A DNA stretch of 55,893 nucleotides from Bacteroidetes bacterium QS_9_68_14 (GCA_003022535.1 PXTT01000064.1:1-55893), one strand, 5' to 3'. Positions 18,985 through 28,546 are shown, numbered from the stretch's first letter. The notes: a model not told the origin generated them from the sequence alone. Numbers and translations are program-made.

Positions 18985-20034
18985 TCACCAAACCGGCGTT
19001 TCCTCGCTGGCGGCGACGGGGAAGTGCTCCGTCACCTTGCGCAGGAGCGCCTGCTTCTGGTCCCACGGCAGGAAGGCGTGGCGGAAGCCGTTGAGCACAA
19101 TCTCACGCAGGTCCGCACGGCCGAGGTCGCAGTGCTGGTGCACGCGCCAGAGCTCCGTGGTCACGCTCGTGCGGCTGAAGAGGCGGTTGTCGGTGTTGAT
19201 GGTCACCGGCACGTCGGCCTCGACGTAGCGGGTGATGGGATGTGCCTCGAGGCTCGGCACGACGTGCGTTTGCACGTTGGAGGTCGGGCAGACCTCCAGG
19301 GCAATCTGGTGGTCAGCCACGTACTGCATGAGGTCGGGGTCGTTGTAGAGGGAGGTGCCGTGCCCGATGCGCCCGGCCCCGCAGTAAAAGAGCGCCTGGT
19401 GGATCGAGTCGGGGCCCCACGACTCGCCGGCGTGGATGGTGAGGTCCAGCAGGTTGTTGCGCGCGTGGTAGCAGGCCGTGCGGTGGTGCTTTGGCGGGTT
19501 GCCAGCCTCCCCGCCAGCGATGTCGAAGGCCACGACGCCGCGATCGCGGTACCGCGCCGCCAGCTCCGCCTGCTGCAGCGAGGCGCTCTCGTAGCGGTCG
19601 CGCAGTCCGCAGACGGAGAGGTCCTCCTCGGTGTGCAGGATGGGGGCGAAGCGCACCTCCAGGTAGCGCACGTTCTCGGCGACGTTGTCTTCGGCAAGCT
19701 CACGGGCAGCGCGGCGCAACGAGCCTTCGTCCTGGAGGAGCGGGAGCGTGTAGCGGAACCATGCCAGGTAGGCTTCGAGCGTTTCGGAGTCGTCGATGTC
19801 GCGCAGGATTTCGCGCAGCCCGTCGAGCGTCTCGGCGGGGAGGAGGGGGACTTTGTCCTGCTCCTCGGCCAGCTCGAGGACGGTCTCCAGGCGCAGCGAG
19901 CCGTCGAGGTGGCAGTGCAGCTCGGCTTTCGGCCAGTCTTCGAGCGCCCCGCGGGTGAGCGCGGCGTTGCCGGAGGGGGCGCCGGCGGAGACGTTGCTGT
20001 TGGAGGCTTCGGGGGGAGCGTCGGAAGGGGACAC
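18985..20034 (-). CDS. add: Adenosine deaminase family protein
   Basis: 349-residue metal-dependent amidohydrolase that converts adenosine to inosine or a related nucleoside. Zinc ligands and catalytic residues: AELHCHLDGS, TIHAGE, GRIGHGTSL, VCPTSNVQT, and the TIM-barrel end INTDNRLFS. The start is GTG 20034; the first 30 residues are Ala/Ser-rich with no domain. It precedes aroA on the same strand with a 119-bp gap. Some Bacteroidota members act on aminofutalosine or adenine, so adenosine is the family default rather than proven. Confidence 0.88.
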   Translation of the reverse strand: MSPSDAPPEASNSNVSAGAPSGNAALTRGALEDWPKAELHCHLDGSLRLETVLELAEEQDKVPLLPAETLDGLREILRDIDDSETLEAYLAWFRYTLPLLQDEGSLRRAARELAEDNVAENVRYLEVRFAPILHTEEDLSVCGLRDRYESASLQQAELAARYRDRGVVAFDIAGGEAGNPPKHHRTACYHARNNLLDLTIHAGESWGPDSIHQALFYCGAGRIGHGTSLYNDPDLMQYVADHQIALEVCPTSNVQTHVVPSLEAHPITRYVEADVPVTINTDNRLFSRTSVTTELWRVHQHCDLGRADLREIVLNGFRHAFLPWDQKQALLRKVTEHFPVAASEETPVW

Positions 20035-20157
20035 GGAGACAAGAGGGGGCCGGATGAAAACAGGCGGACAGGCGTACCGCAGGGCGCGCGGCGCGGTTTC
20101 GGAGTGGCGCGAGGAACCGCTGCTCCAGCCTGCCGTTCCGCAGAAGGCTATCTCCCT

Positions 20158-20175
20158 CCTGCCTATGCTGGCAGG
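20158..20175. repeat. Short perfect palindrome upstream of tatA
   Basis: CCTGCC and GGCAGG (6 bp each) flank TATGCT in the 177-bp gap between divergent add and tatA. It could be an operator or a promoter element (TATGCT resembles a -10 box), or chance in G+C-rich DNA. Confidence 0.3.
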
Positions 20176-20211
20176 CCGTCTTCCTTCGCTCTGCTCCGAG
20201 AGGTGCGCCCC

Positions 20212-20520
20212 ATGGGTTCGTTCGGTATCTTAGAAATCAGCCTGATCTTCCTGGTCGTGCTGTTGGTTTTCGGCGCGAAGCGCATCCCCGAGATCGCGCG
20301 GGGCGTCGGCAAAGGCATCCGCGAGTTCAAGAGCGCTACGAGCGACATTCAGCGCGAGCTTCAAAACGAAGACCAGCGCCAGCAAGGCCGCCCGACGGCG
20401 CGGCCGCCGCGCCAGGGCAACCCGCAGCCGCGCCAGCAGCCGCAGCAGCCTCCCGGCCCACCCGCTCCCGACAATGCGGCCAACCCCGGCGAGGAAAAAA
20501 GCGAGCAGCAGCAGCAGTAG
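20212..20520 (+). CDS. tatA: Sec-independent protein translocase subunit TatA/E
   Basis: 102 residues. A single N-terminal membrane helix (about 5-22) is followed by the hallmark FGAKRIPEIARGVGKGIREFKS amphipathic helix. The second half is a Gln/Pro/Arg-rich disordered tail ending in poly-Gln. TatA forms the pore part of the twin-arginine system that exports folded proteins. tatC is not in the window. Confidence 0.92.
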   Translation: MGSFGILEISLIFLVVLLVFGAKRIPEIARGVGKGIREFKSATSDIQRELQNEDQRQQGRPTARPPRQGNPQPRQQPQQPPGPPAPDNAANPGEEKSEQQQQ

Positions 20521-20890
20521 CGGGTGGCTTTTCCCGCGGCCGGCGGCATGGCCGGCCTGCCGACCGTGGCGTGCCGGGCCCTTCGCTTCTCATCGAAAAG
20601 CGAGCGCTGGGCCACGTAGCGCGTTTATGGCCATGATGCAGGCGCTTGCGGCTACAGGCTTCCTCCATCCTGCCTGCGGGCCGGATCGCACGACCGCACC
20701 GGGCGCGTGGCCGCACTACGTGACGCGAGGGTGCGCGGGCAGCATTTGCGCGCTGGCGGCTTACCTCGTGTTTTCCTGAACGGGCGGGCCGTTCTGCCAG
20801 GAATTAACATGGTGCCGCTTGTGCGCCGCGTGCCGGAGCGCTACGTTCACCTGCGTCTGCCGGGGGTCTCCTTCTTCCGCCGGCTTCGCT
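20521..20890. other. Intergenic region tatA-gatA
   Basis: About 370 bp. Small open frames here show no protein-like features. I see no RNA gene, riboswitch or clear terminator; the short runs after tatA are G+C-rich and could fold, but no T tract follows. Confidence 0.5.
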
Positions 20891-22495
20891 ATGCTCAGCC
20901 GCCTTCGTTCCTTCTTCCCGCGCATGGGCGACTCGGACGCTTCCCCGCCGACGACGCTTGCGGAGGCGCGCCACGCCCTCCTCCGGGACGGCGAGACGAC
21001 TTGCGAGGCCCTCACGTCGGCCTTCCTGGACCGGATCGACGCCGAAAACGAGTCGCTGAACGCGCTCGTGGACGTAGACCGCGAGGGCGCCCTCCGCCAC
21101 GCGCGCTCCCTCGACGGGCAACGTGAGCAGGGCCGGGCCGGGCCGCTGGCGGGGCTCGTGCTGGCGGTCAAAGACGTGATCTCGGTGCGGGGCCGGCGGC
21201 TGGCGTGCGCCTCGCAGATGCTCGAGGGCTTCACCGCCGTCTACGACGCGGCCGTGGTCGAGCGGCTGCGGGAGGCCGGGGCGCTCTTGCTGGGGCGGGC
21301 CAACTGCGACGAGTTTGCGATGGGGTCCTCCACCGAGACGTCTTGCTTTGGCCCGGCGGCCCACCCCGAGAGCGACGACCATGTGCCGGGCGGCTCGAGC
21401 GGCGGCGCGGCGGCGGCGGTCGCGGCGGGCCTCTGCCACGCGGCCCTCGGCAGCGACACGGGCGGGTCGCTGCGCCAGCCGGCGGCCTTCTGCGGGCTCG
21501 TGGGGCTCCGGCCCACCTACGGGCGCGTCCCGCGCCACGGCCTCGTCGCCCACGCCTCGTCGCTTGATTGCATCGGCCCGCTGGCGCGCACGGTCGAGGA
21601 CGCCGCGCGCCTGATGAACGTGATCGCCGGTCCCGACGCGCGTGACGCCACCAGCGCCCCGGCCGCGGTGCCCGACTACACCGACGCGCTGGGCCGCGCC
21701 CCCGAGAAGGCGCTCGACGGCCTCCGGGTGGGCATGGCCGAGGAGCATTTCGACGAAAACCCCTTCGCTCGCGCGCTGGGCGATGATGTGCGCGCGCGAA
21801 TCGAGGCGCAGGCCGACGCGCTTGCCGACGCGGGCGCCGAGATCGTAGACGTCTCGCTCCCGCACGCGCCCCACGGGCTAGCGGCCTACTACGTCCTTTC
21901 CACCGCCGAGGCGTCCTCGAACCTCGCGCGCTACGACGGGATGCGCTACGGCCACCGCGCCGCCGCCCAGAACGGCCACGCCGAAGACGACAGCGCCGAC
22001 GAGTCCGCGCTAGAGCGGGCCGTCGCGCGCTCGCGGTCGGAGGGCTTCGGCGAAGAGGTGCAACGCCGCATCCTGATGGGCACGCACGTGCTCTCCGCCA
22101 ACGAGCGCCCTCGCTACTACGAGCAGGCGCGCAAGGTGCGCACCCTCGTCAAGCACGACTACGACCGTGCTTTCGACCGCCCCGGCGGCAACGCACAGGG
22201 AAGCGTGGACGTGCTGCTGACCCCGGCCACGCCGACGCCGGCCTTCCGCAAGGGCAGCCGCACGAGCGACCCGATTCGCATGTACCGCAGTGATCTCTTT
22301 ACCGTGGGGCCGAGCCTCGCAGGCCTCCCGGCGCTGACCGTGCCGGCGGGCCACGCCTCCGCGGAGCCGTCCCTGCCGGTGGGCGCGCAGCTCGTGGGCC
22401 GCGCCTTCGACGAGGCGTTGCTCTTACAGGTCGGCGAGGCGATGGAACGACTGCAAAGTCGAAGGAGAGAAGGAGGTGAGCTGGCAGGTGAGTAA
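20891..22495 (+). CDS. gatA: Asp-tRNA(Asn)/Glu-tRNA(Gln) amidotransferase subunit A
   Basis: 534-residue amidase-signature enzyme. The Ser-cisSer-Lys triad fits in spacing: Lys94 (LAVKDVIS), cis-Ser169 ([16 protein letters not shown]) and nucleophile Ser193 ([14 protein letters not shown]), exactly 75 and 24 residues apart as in known GatA. In GatCAB it releases ammonia from glutamine to amidate misacylated tRNA. The C-terminal [13 protein letters not shown] and [14 protein letters not shown] are normal. A start at ATG 20924 is also possible. gatB and gatC are not nearby, which is common in Bacteroidota. Confidence 0.9.
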   Translation: MLSRLRSFFPRMGDSDASPPTTLAEARHALLRDGETTCEALTSAFLDRIDAENESLNALVDVDREGALRHARSLDGQREQGRAGPLAGLVLAVKDVISVRGRRLACASQMLEGFTAVYDAAVVERLREAGALLLGRANCDEFAMGSSTETSCFGPAAHPESDDHVPGGSSGGAAAAVAAGLCHAALGSDTGGSLRQPAAFCGLVGLRPTYGRVPRHGLVAHASSLDCIGPLARTVEDAARLMNVIAGPDARDATSAPAAVPDYTDALGRAPEKALDGLRVGMAEEHFDENPFARALGDDVRARIEAQADALADAGAEIVDVSLPHAPHGLAAYYVLSTAEASSNLARYDGMRYGHRAAAQNGHAEDDSADESALERAVARSRSEGFGEEVQRRILMGTHVLSANERPRYYEQARKVRTLVKHDYDRAFDRPGGNAQGSVDVLLTPATPTPAFRKGSRTSDPIRMYRSDLFTVGPSLAGLPALTVPAGHASAEPSLPVGAQLVGRAFDEALLLQVGEAMERLQSRRREGGELAGE

Positions 22496-22536
22496 GCGCG
22501 CCGTTTCGGACAACCTCGAAACCCGAACCCCAACGC

Positions 22537-23421
22537 ATGAGCATTCTCGTAGACCAGGACACCCGCGTCGTCGTGCAGGGCCTGACCGGCTCGGAAGGCG
22601 GCTTCCACGCCAAGCAGATGATGGACTACGGCACGAACATCGTGGCCGGCGTCACCCCCGGCAAGGGCGGGGACGAGCACCTCGGCTGCCCCATCTTCGA
22701 CACCGTGGCCGAGGCCGTCGAGCAGGAAGGGGCCAACACGTCGATCATCTTCGTCCCGCCGCCCTTCGCCGCTGACGCGGCGCAGGAGGCCGCCGCCGCG
22801 GGCGTGGAGGTCGTTATCTGCATCACCGAGGGGATCCCCATCCGCGACATGGTGCCGACCTACCACTACGCCCGGCAGCAGGGCGTGCGGCTGATCGGGC
22901 CGAACTGCCCCGGCGTCATCACGCCCGGCCAGGCGAAAGTCGGGATCATGCCGGCCAAGATCTTCGAGGAAGGCCCCGTCGGCGTTGTCTCGCGCAGCGG
23001 GACGCTGACCTACGAGACCGTCGACCAGCTCACGCGCCAGGGGCTTGGCCAGAGCACGGCCGTCGGCATCGGCGGGGACCCGGTGGTCGGCACGCGCTTC
23101 ATCGACGCCTTGGAGCTCTTCGAGAATGACGACCAGACCGAAGCGGTCGTCTTGATCGGGGAGATCGGCGGCTCGGCCGAAGAGGAGGCCGCCGAGTACA
23201 TCGAGGCGCACATGAGCAAGCCCGTCTTCGCGTTCATCGCCGGGCGCACGGCCCCGCCGGGGCGGCGCATGGGCCACGCCGGCGCCATCGTGAGCGGCGG
23301 CCAGGGCACCGCCGAGGGCAAGTTCGACGCGCTCGAAGACGCCGGCGCTACGGTCGTCAAGAATCCCGCGCTCATCGGGGAGACGGTGCAGGGGAAACTC
23401 GGGACCGCCGCCGTTGCGTAG
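22537..23421 (+). CDS. sucD: Succinate-CoA ligase, alpha subunit
   Basis: 294 residues, normal for SucD. The CoA-binding Rossmann domain has [28 protein letters not shown] and [12 protein letters not shown] mark the second domain, and the phosphorylated His247 is in [14 protein letters not shown]. It catalyses the substrate-level phosphorylation step of the TCA cycle with SucC, which is not in the window. It lies 41 bp after gatA. The leader just before the ATG is A/C-rich without Shine-Dalgarno. Confidence 0.95.
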   Translation: MSILVDQDTRVVVQGLTGSEGGFHAKQMMDYGTNIVAGVTPGKGGDEHLGCPIFDTVAEAVEQEGANTSIIFVPPPFAADAAQEAAAAGVEVVICITEGIPIRDMVPTYHYARQQGVRLIGPNCPGVITPGQAKVGIMPAKIFEEGPVGVVSRSGTLTYETVDQLTRQGLGQSTAVGIGGDPVVGTRFIDALELFENDDQTEAVVLIGEIGGSAEEEAAEYIEAHMSKPVFAFIAGRTAPPGRRMGHAGAIVSGGQGTAEGKFDALEDAGATVVKNPALIGETVQGKLGTAAVA

Positions 23422-23480
23422 CGGGTGATGCGTGCTGCGCGGCTCGAACGCCGGCGCAGCGATTTTGGATGTGCGACCTT

Positions 23481-23542
23481 GGATTTTGGATTTCCGACGT
23501 CCGCGACTTTCCGGCGTCCGCAAAGTAGACAATCCAAAATCC
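23481..23542 (+). repeat. Inverted repeat of heptad sequence in the engB leader
   Basis: GGATTTTGGATT (23481-23492) is the perfect reverse complement of AATCCAAAATCC (23531-23542), separated by 38 nt. The second arm ends three bases before the engB ATG. The arms belong to the A/C-rich heptad repeats seen before other genes here. If it folds in mRNA it would occlude the start region. Confidence 0.6.
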
Positions 23543-23545
23543 GCA

Positions 23546-24145
23546 ATGAAGATCACCGACGCCGCCTTCGTCACCAGCGTGGCCGACCTGGGCGCATTGC
23601 CGGGCGAAGGGCTGCCCGAGGCGGTCCTGGTGGGGCGCTCGAACGTGGGCAAGAGCACGCTCGTGAACGCGCTGGTGGGGCAAGAGGGCCTCGCCTACAC
23701 CAGCGGCACGCCGGGCCGCACGCGCACGCTCAACGTCTTTCGCGTCGAGCGGAGGCGCGGCGGCCCGTTCCTGCTCGTGGACGCGCCGGGCCTCGGCTAC
23801 GCGAAGGCGTCGAACGAAGAGCGCGAGCGTTGGCAGCGCTTGCTTGCGCGCTACCTGGCGAGCCGCGCGCCGCTGCGGCTGGTGCTGCACCTGATGGACA
23901 GCCGCCACGAGCCGCAGCCCGCCGACCGCGACGTTTTCCACTTCCTCGGCGGGCAGCGCGTGCCGTACCTGGCGGTGCTCACGAAGGCCGACAAGCTGGA
24001 CCAGAGCGAGCACGCGCAGGCGCCGCGCCGCACGAGGGAGGCGCTTCTGGAGGCCCAGCTCGAAGCCCCGGTGGTGCTGACGTCCGCCGAAGAGGGCGAA
24101 GGCCTCACCGAGGTGCGCGCCTGGCTTGACGAGACGGTGCGCTGA
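23546..24145 (+). CDS. engB: Ribosome biogenesis GTPase EngB/YsxC/YihA
   Basis: 199 residues, standard length. G1 is VLVGRSNVGKSTLVNAL, the G2 region is YTSGTPGRTRTLNVF, G3 is LVDAPGLGYA, G4 is LTKADKL and G5 is VLTSAEEGEG. It assists assembly of the large ribosomal subunit. ATG 23546 gives the canonical N-terminus (MKITDAAFVTSVADLGALP); 38 upstream codons are open but consist of leader repeats. Confidence 0.94.
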   Translation: MKITDAAFVTSVADLGALPGEGLPEAVLVGRSNVGKSTLVNALVGQEGLAYTSGTPGRTRTLNVFRVERRRGGPFLLVDAPGLGYAKASNEERERWQRLLARYLASRAPLRLVLHLMDSRHEPQPADRDVFHFLGGQRVPYLAVLTKADKLDQSEHAQAPRRTREALLEAQLEAPVVLTSAEEGEGLTEVRAWLDETVR

Positions 24146-24327
24146 GCGCGAGGCGGTGGGCGCAGGGCGTTCGCCCCGAGAGGCGACGCCGGCGCTACGG
24201 AGAACGCCGAGCGCCCCGCGTCCGGCGTATTGGCCTCCTCTTCATGCCCGAGGCCCTGCGTAGCAATGGGCCACCCGTTTCTTTAGGAAACCAATCCCAA
24301 GTCCCTACTCCAACCCCCCCAATCGCA

Positions 24328-25941
24328 GTGGTCGTTCTCATCACCGACAAGCTCGACCCGGTGTGCCACCGGCTCTTAGAGGAGGCGGGCCACGAGCCGC
24401 GCGTCCACACCGACGCCTCGCCCGACGAGCTGGAAGCGCTGGCCCGTGAGGCGCACGGCTGGATCACGCGCAGCGGCACCGACATCACCGCCGAGCTGCT
24501 GGAGGCGGCCGAGCACCTCCAAGTCATCGGGCGCGCGGGGGTGGGCGTAGACAACATTGACTTGGAGGCGGCCACGCGGCGCGGCATTCTCGTCTGCAAC
24601 GCCCCGCGCGGCAACACTCTCTCGGCGGCGGAGCACACCTGCGCGCTGATGCTGGCCACGGCGCGGCAAGTGCCCGCGGCGGCGCGCTCGCTGCGCGAAG
24701 GGGCGTGGGAGCGCAAGAAGTTCGCCGGCACCGAGTTGTTCGAGAAGACGCTCGGCGTCATCGGGGTCGGCAAGATCGGGCGGCGCGTGGCCGCGCGCTT
24801 GGAGGGCTTCGAGATGGAGGTCCTAGGCTACGACCCGTACCTCAGCGACGAGGCGATGGAGCGGCTCCCGCCGACGTTCGTGACCAAAGAGGAGCTCCTG
24901 GAGCGCAGCGACTTCGTGACCGTCCACACCCCCAAGAACGAAGAAACGCGCGGGCTGGTGGGTGAGGAAGAGCTGGCGACCTGCCGGGAGGGCGCGTTCG
25001 TGGTAAACTGCGCGCGTGGCGGGATCGTGGACGAGGCGGCGCTTCTGGGCGCGCTCGAAAGCGGCCACCTCGGCGGCGCGGCGGTGGACGTGTATCCCGA
25101 GGAGCCGCCCTCCGGCGCGGCGCGCGAGGTCATCGAGCACCCGAAGGTTGTAGCCACGCCGCACATCGCCGCCTCCACCGGCGAGGCGCAGGAGAAGGTG
25201 GCCCGCCGCACCGCGCGCCAGGTGATCGCCGTGCTGAAAGGAGAGGCGGTCAGCTCGCCGGTCAACGGGATGGGCCTGCGCATGGCTGCGCAGCCGGAGG
25301 CGCGCCCCTACCTGCGCCTCGCCGACGTGCTGGGCCAGATCGTCTCCCAGCTCAGCGCCGGGCGCCTGCGCGGGCTCACCATGGGCTGCCACGGCGAGGT
25401 GCCGCCGGAGTACGCGGAAGTCCTGCGCGTGGCCGCCCTGCGGGGCGTGCTGGCGCACCAGGGCCTCGACGGGCCCGTCAACCTCGTCAACGCACCCACC
25501 CTGGCCCGGGAGCGCGACCTGCGCGTAAAAGGGGAGCGCGACCCGGACGCCCCCGGCAGCTTCACGCGGCTGCTGGAAGTGGAGGCCACCTTCGAGAAAG
25601 ACGACGGCGAGGGCGAGATGCGCAGCGTGGCCGGCACCCTCTTCGACGAGAGCGACCCGCGCCTGGTGCGCGTAGGCACGCACGACCTGGAGCTGCGCCC
25701 CGAGGGGGCGCTCCTCTTTTACGAAAACGAAGACCGCCCTGGCATGCTCGCGGCCGTGGGTCGGATCCTCGCTGACGCAAACGTCAACATCGCTACGCTC
25801 GCCCTCAGCCGCCCGGCCGACGGCGCCGGGGGGCCCGCCCTCACGGCCATCAACACCGATGAGGCGATCACCCAAGCGGTGCGCGAGCGCGTTGCCGCGA
25901 CCGAAGGCGTGCAGGGCGTGCGCGCGGTGGAGGTGGTGTAG
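24328..25941 (+). CDS. serA: D-3-phosphoglycerate dehydrogenase (long form with ACT domain)
   Basis: 537 residues. First step of serine synthesis from 3-phosphoglycerate. Substrate domain WITRSGTDITAELL and GRAGVGVDNIDLEAA; NAD domain LGVIGVGKIGRRVAARL; catalytic Arg in CARGGIVDEAAL, Glu in DVYPEEPP and His in TPHIAAST. A second allosteric domain (about 330-450) and a C-terminal ACT domain starting FYENEDRPGMLAAVGRIL follow, suggesting feedback control by serine. GTG 24328 is chosen because VVLITDKL is the family start; the ATG at 24244 lies in an unrelated leader. Confidence 0.93.
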   Translation: MVVLITDKLDPVCHRLLEEAGHEPRVHTDASPDELEALAREAHGWITRSGTDITAELLEAAEHLQVIGRAGVGVDNIDLEAATRRGILVCNAPRGNTLSAAEHTCALMLATARQVPAAARSLREGAWERKKFAGTELFEKTLGVIGVGKIGRRVAARLEGFEMEVLGYDPYLSDEAMERLPPTFVTKEELLERSDFVTVHTPKNEETRGLVGEEELATCREGAFVVNCARGGIVDEAALLGALESGHLGGAAVDVYPEEPPSGAAREVIEHPKVVATPHIAASTGEAQEKVARRTARQVIAVLKGEAVSSPVNGMGLRMAAQPEARPYLRLADVLGQIVSQLSAGRLRGLTMGCHGEVPPEYAEVLRVAALRGVLAHQGLDGPVNLVNAPTLARERDLRVKGERDPDAPGSFTRLLEVEATFEKDDGEGEMRSVAGTLFDESDPRLVRVGTHDLELRPEGALLFYENEDRPGMLAAVGRILADANVNIATLALSRPADGAGGPALTAINTDEAITQAVRERVAATEGVQGVRAVEVV

Positions 25942-26018
25942 CAACGCCTCACCGCAGGTCCCCCAGCACTAAGCCCGGCGTGACGCTGCCTCGGCGGCAA
26001 TTGCAACGCCGTTGCCCC

Positions 26019-26061
26019 GCGGGAGCGGGCTGCGAACCTGCCGTTGGCGGCACGCTCCCGC
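26019..26061. terminator. Hairpin between convergent serA and ypdA
   Basis: GCGGGAGCG (26019-26027) and CGCTCCCGC (26053-26061) form a perfect 9-bp inverted repeat with a 25-nt loop, abutting the ypdA stop. It lies between convergent genes and may serve both. No T tract is present, so termination efficiency is uncertain. Confidence 0.4.
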
Positions 26062-27048
26062 TCACCCCGCCGCCACCGGCGCGCGTCGCCCGAGCTTCGG
26101 CGCGACGTCCTGCATGACGCGCCGCGCGTGCTCGCGCCCATTTTCGATGAACCAGCGACTCGTGTCGAGCCCGCCGGCGACCGTGCCGGCCAGGTAGAGC
26201 CCCGCCCGGTTCGTCTCGAAGGTGTCGGGGTCGTGAGTGGGGGTGCGCGTCGCGTCGTCCTCCACCGCGATGCCGAAGGCGTCGAAGAGATCGTAGTCGG
26301 GCCGGTAGCCGGTCATCGCCAGCACAAAATCGTTCTCGATCTCGAAGCGCCCCTCCGGCCCGCTGAGCACGACGCGGTCGTCGGTCACGCGCTCCACACC
26401 CGTCGAGAAGTGCGCGGCGATGGCGCCCTCCTCGATGCGGTTCTCCACGTCGGGGCGAATCCAGTACTTCAGCCCGTCGTCGAAGTCGTCTTCGAGGACG
26501 ACCATCGTGACTTCCGCGTCGTGGCGGTAGCAGGCCAGCGCCGCCTTCGCGGCGGAGTTGGCCCCGCCTACGACCAGCACCTTCTGGCCGGCGTACGGGT
26601 ACGGCTCCTTGAAGTAGTGCGTCACCTTGCCGAGGTCCTCGCCCTCGGCGCCCAGCGGGTTGGGCACGTCGAAAAAGCCAGTCGCCAGCACCACCTTGCG
26701 CGCCTCGCGCACAGATTTCTCGGTGACGAGCTGGAAGGCCCCGTCCTGCCCGTCCAGGCGCTCGGCGGACTCGTAGAGCGCGAGGTCGAGGTCCTCGGCG
26801 CGCGCCACGCTACGGTAGTAGTCGAGCGCCTCCTCGCGCACCGGCTTGTAGCGTTGCGTGGGAAACGGGTGCCCACCGATCTCCAGCAGCTCAGGCGTGG
26901 AGAAAAACTCCAGCCCCGTCGGGTAGCCGATGAGCGAGTTCACGACCGCTCCCTTTTCGACGACCAGCGCGTCGAGGTCGCGTTGCTTCGCTTCGATGGC
27001 GCAGGCCAGTCCCACCGGCCCGGCTCCCACGATGATGACGTCACGCAT
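26062..27048 (-). CDS. ypdA: YpdA-family FAD-dependent bacillithiol disulfide reductase
   Basis: 328-residue flavoprotein. FAD motif DVIIVGAGPVGLACAIEA, FFSTPELLEIGGHPF, KVVLATGFFDVPNPLG, the NADPH motif VLVVGGANSAAKAALA, and LAMTGYRPDYDLF with GLYLAGTVAGGL near the end. This set matches YpdA/Bdr, which recycles bacillithiol disulfide with NADPH, and not thioredoxin reductase (no CxxC). Bacillithiol use in this organism is therefore inferred; no bsh gene is in the window. ATG 27048 starts at the first strand. Confidence 0.87.
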   Translation of the reverse strand: MRDVIIVGAGPVGLACAIEAKQRDLDALVVEKGAVVNSLIGYPTGLEFFSTPELLEIGGHPFPTQRYKPVREEALDYYRSVARAEDLDLALYESAERLDGQDGAFQLVTEKSVREARKVVLATGFFDVPNPLGAEGEDLGKVTHYFKEPYPYAGQKVLVVGGANSAAKAALACYRHDAEVTMVVLEDDFDDGLKYWIRPDVENRIEEGAIAAHFSTGVERVTDDRVVLSGPEGRFEIENDFVLAMTGYRPDYDLFDAFGIAVEDDATRTPTHDPDTFETNRAGLYLAGTVAGGLDTSRWFIENGREHARRVMQDVAPKLGRRAPVAAG

Positions 27049-27144
27049 GGCGTGCCTTCGCTTGGCAAAAAACACCGTACGCTCCTTGCAACTGGCGGCG
27101 CGAAGCGGGGGTTTCTGCGCTTGGTGTGAAGGCAAAAGCGACGC

Positions 27145-27732
27145 TCAGGAAGCAGGCGCCTGCTGCGAGGCGTTGCTGTCAATTTTGTTCAGGAGGGCGC
27201 GCAACGGGGCGCGGGCGGAGTACGAGAGCGAAAACTCCTCCTCGCCGATTTTCCCGCGCACCGTCCCTTTCGACTGGGCGACGTCGCGGAGCGTGCTCAT
27301 GCTCATCCGGATGCGCGTCAGCTCGCTGCCGGCCCCAGAGGCTTTCATCTCGCTCTGGATGCGGTCGCGACTCTCCGGCCACTCGTGCAGGTTCTGGCCC
27401 GTGCGCATCTGCACGTCCCGGTTAGACAGGACGTTCGTGCGTCCTGCCACGCCGCGGATGTTGAACGAGAACCACGCGCGCTGCGGGCGGCAGTCTTCTC
27501 CATCGCACGTGGCTCAGCTGCTCATGCTCACCGTGAGGTCGCGGCTCATCCCGCCGGTCGGAAAAATCGTGCCGAGGCTGATGCGGCGCGCTTGGTACAT
27601 CGTCTCATTCTGGGCCGGCTTGTAGCGGGCGGTGGCCGGCACGCGGCTGGTGGTGCACCCGGCCAGCAGCACGCCTGCCAGGGCAACGAGACTCAGCGAG
27701 AGAAGCGGAGAAACCGAGATGAGGCGTTGCAT
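27145..27732 (-). pseudogene. Lipoprotein gene interrupted by an in-frame TGA
   Basis: ATG 27732 begins a lipoprotein signal (SLVALAGVLLAGC). The frame runs 72 residues to DLTVSMSS, meets TGA 27516-27514, and then continues in the same frame through ATCDGEDCRPQRAWFSFNIRG to SMSTLRDVAQSKGT and a stop before 27145. The downstream part has codon use like its neighbours, so the gene was one unit of about 195 residues. A substituted codon is the simplest cause. Read-through or selenocysteine is possible but unsupported. No family recognised. Confidence 0.65.
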
Positions 27733-27855
27733 GGCATCATCTTCAGGTGAACGAACAGAGCGCTCGGAAGAGAAAAGAGAAGCACTGGCCCAAATGTAAA
27801 AAGCGACGGAAAAGGAAACGCAAGGCGGGGGGCGGCGCGCTGCTGCCCGTCGCCG

Positions 27856-28461
27856 CTACGTGCCACCGGTGCGCACCGCCGTCTCGAAGACGTGCTCCAC
27901 CTCGGCGCGCAGGTCGGCCTCCGTACCGTCGTTCTCGATCACGTAGTCCGCGCGACGGCGCTTCTCGGCCGCGTCGAGCTGGTGCGCCATGCGCGCGCGG
28001 ACCTCCGCCTCGGTGGCCTCGTCGCGCTCCCTCACGCGGCGGATGCGCTCGGCCTCCGGCGCGTGGACGACGGCCACGGCATCGAGGCGCGCCGCGCCGC
28101 CGGACTCGTAGATCAGCGCTGCCTCGTAGACGAGCAACGCGCGCCCGGCCTGCCGCGCCTCCGCCGCGCGCTCGCCGAACGCTTCGTGAACGCGCGGGTG
28201 CACCAGCGCATTAACCTGCTCGATCTTCGCAGGGTCGGCGAAGACCTCGCGGGCCAGGTAGTCGCGGTTCAGCGTGCCGTCAGCGCGGTAACTGGCCTCA
28301 CCGAAGGCCTCAGCGATCTCCGCGCGCAACCCCGCGTGTTCGGCCATCAGGCGCTTGGCCTCGTCATCGGCGTAGAAGACCTCCGCCCCCAGCGCCTCAA
28401 AGACCTCGCAGGCGGTCGTCTTCCCACTCCCGATCCCGCCGGTGACGCCAAGCGTTTTCAC
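27856..28461 (-). CDS. coaE: Dephospho-CoA kinase
   Basis: 201 residues. Last step of CoA synthesis. P-loop GVTGGIGSGKTT (Gly8-Thr15), FYADDEAKRLM, the NRDYLAREVFADPAK block, HPRVHEAF, and LLVYEAALIYESG are the CoaE landmarks, with the lid around RRVRERDEATEAEVRARM. The start is taken as GTG 28461, giving the canonical MKTLGVTGGIGSGKT; the longer open frame upstream is leader sequence built of CCCAAAA-type heptads. Confidence 0.92.
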   Translation of the reverse strand: MKTLGVTGGIGSGKTTACEVFEALGAEVFYADDEAKRLMAEHAGLRAEIAEAFGEASYRADGTLNRDYLAREVFADPAKIEQVNALVHPRVHEAFGERAAEARQAGRALLVYEAALIYESGGAARLDAVAVVHAPEAERIRRVRERDEATEAEVRARMAHQLDAAEKRRRADYVIENDGTEADLRAEVEHVFETAVRTGGT

Positions 28462-28462
28462 C

Positions 28463-28490
28463 TTGGATTTTGGGTTTTGGGTTGGGGATT
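28463..28490 (-). repeat. Heptad repeat in the coaE leader
   Basis: Four 7-bp units on the plus strand: TTGGATT, TTGGGTT, TTGGGTT, GGGGATT. They end one base from the coaE GTG. Read as mRNA they are A/C-rich. The same type of unit precedes several other start codons in the window. Confidence 0.7.
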
Positions 28491-28546
28491 GCGTTGCGGC
28501 TGGCCCCCGGTCCAGAACTCTGAGTCCGCCCTTCAAAATCGAGGTC

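Noticed and set aside
27145-27732. Confident selenoprotein call
   Set aside because: A hairpin after the TGA is easily formed by chance in this base composition and no sel genes are visible; kept only as a low-level possibility.
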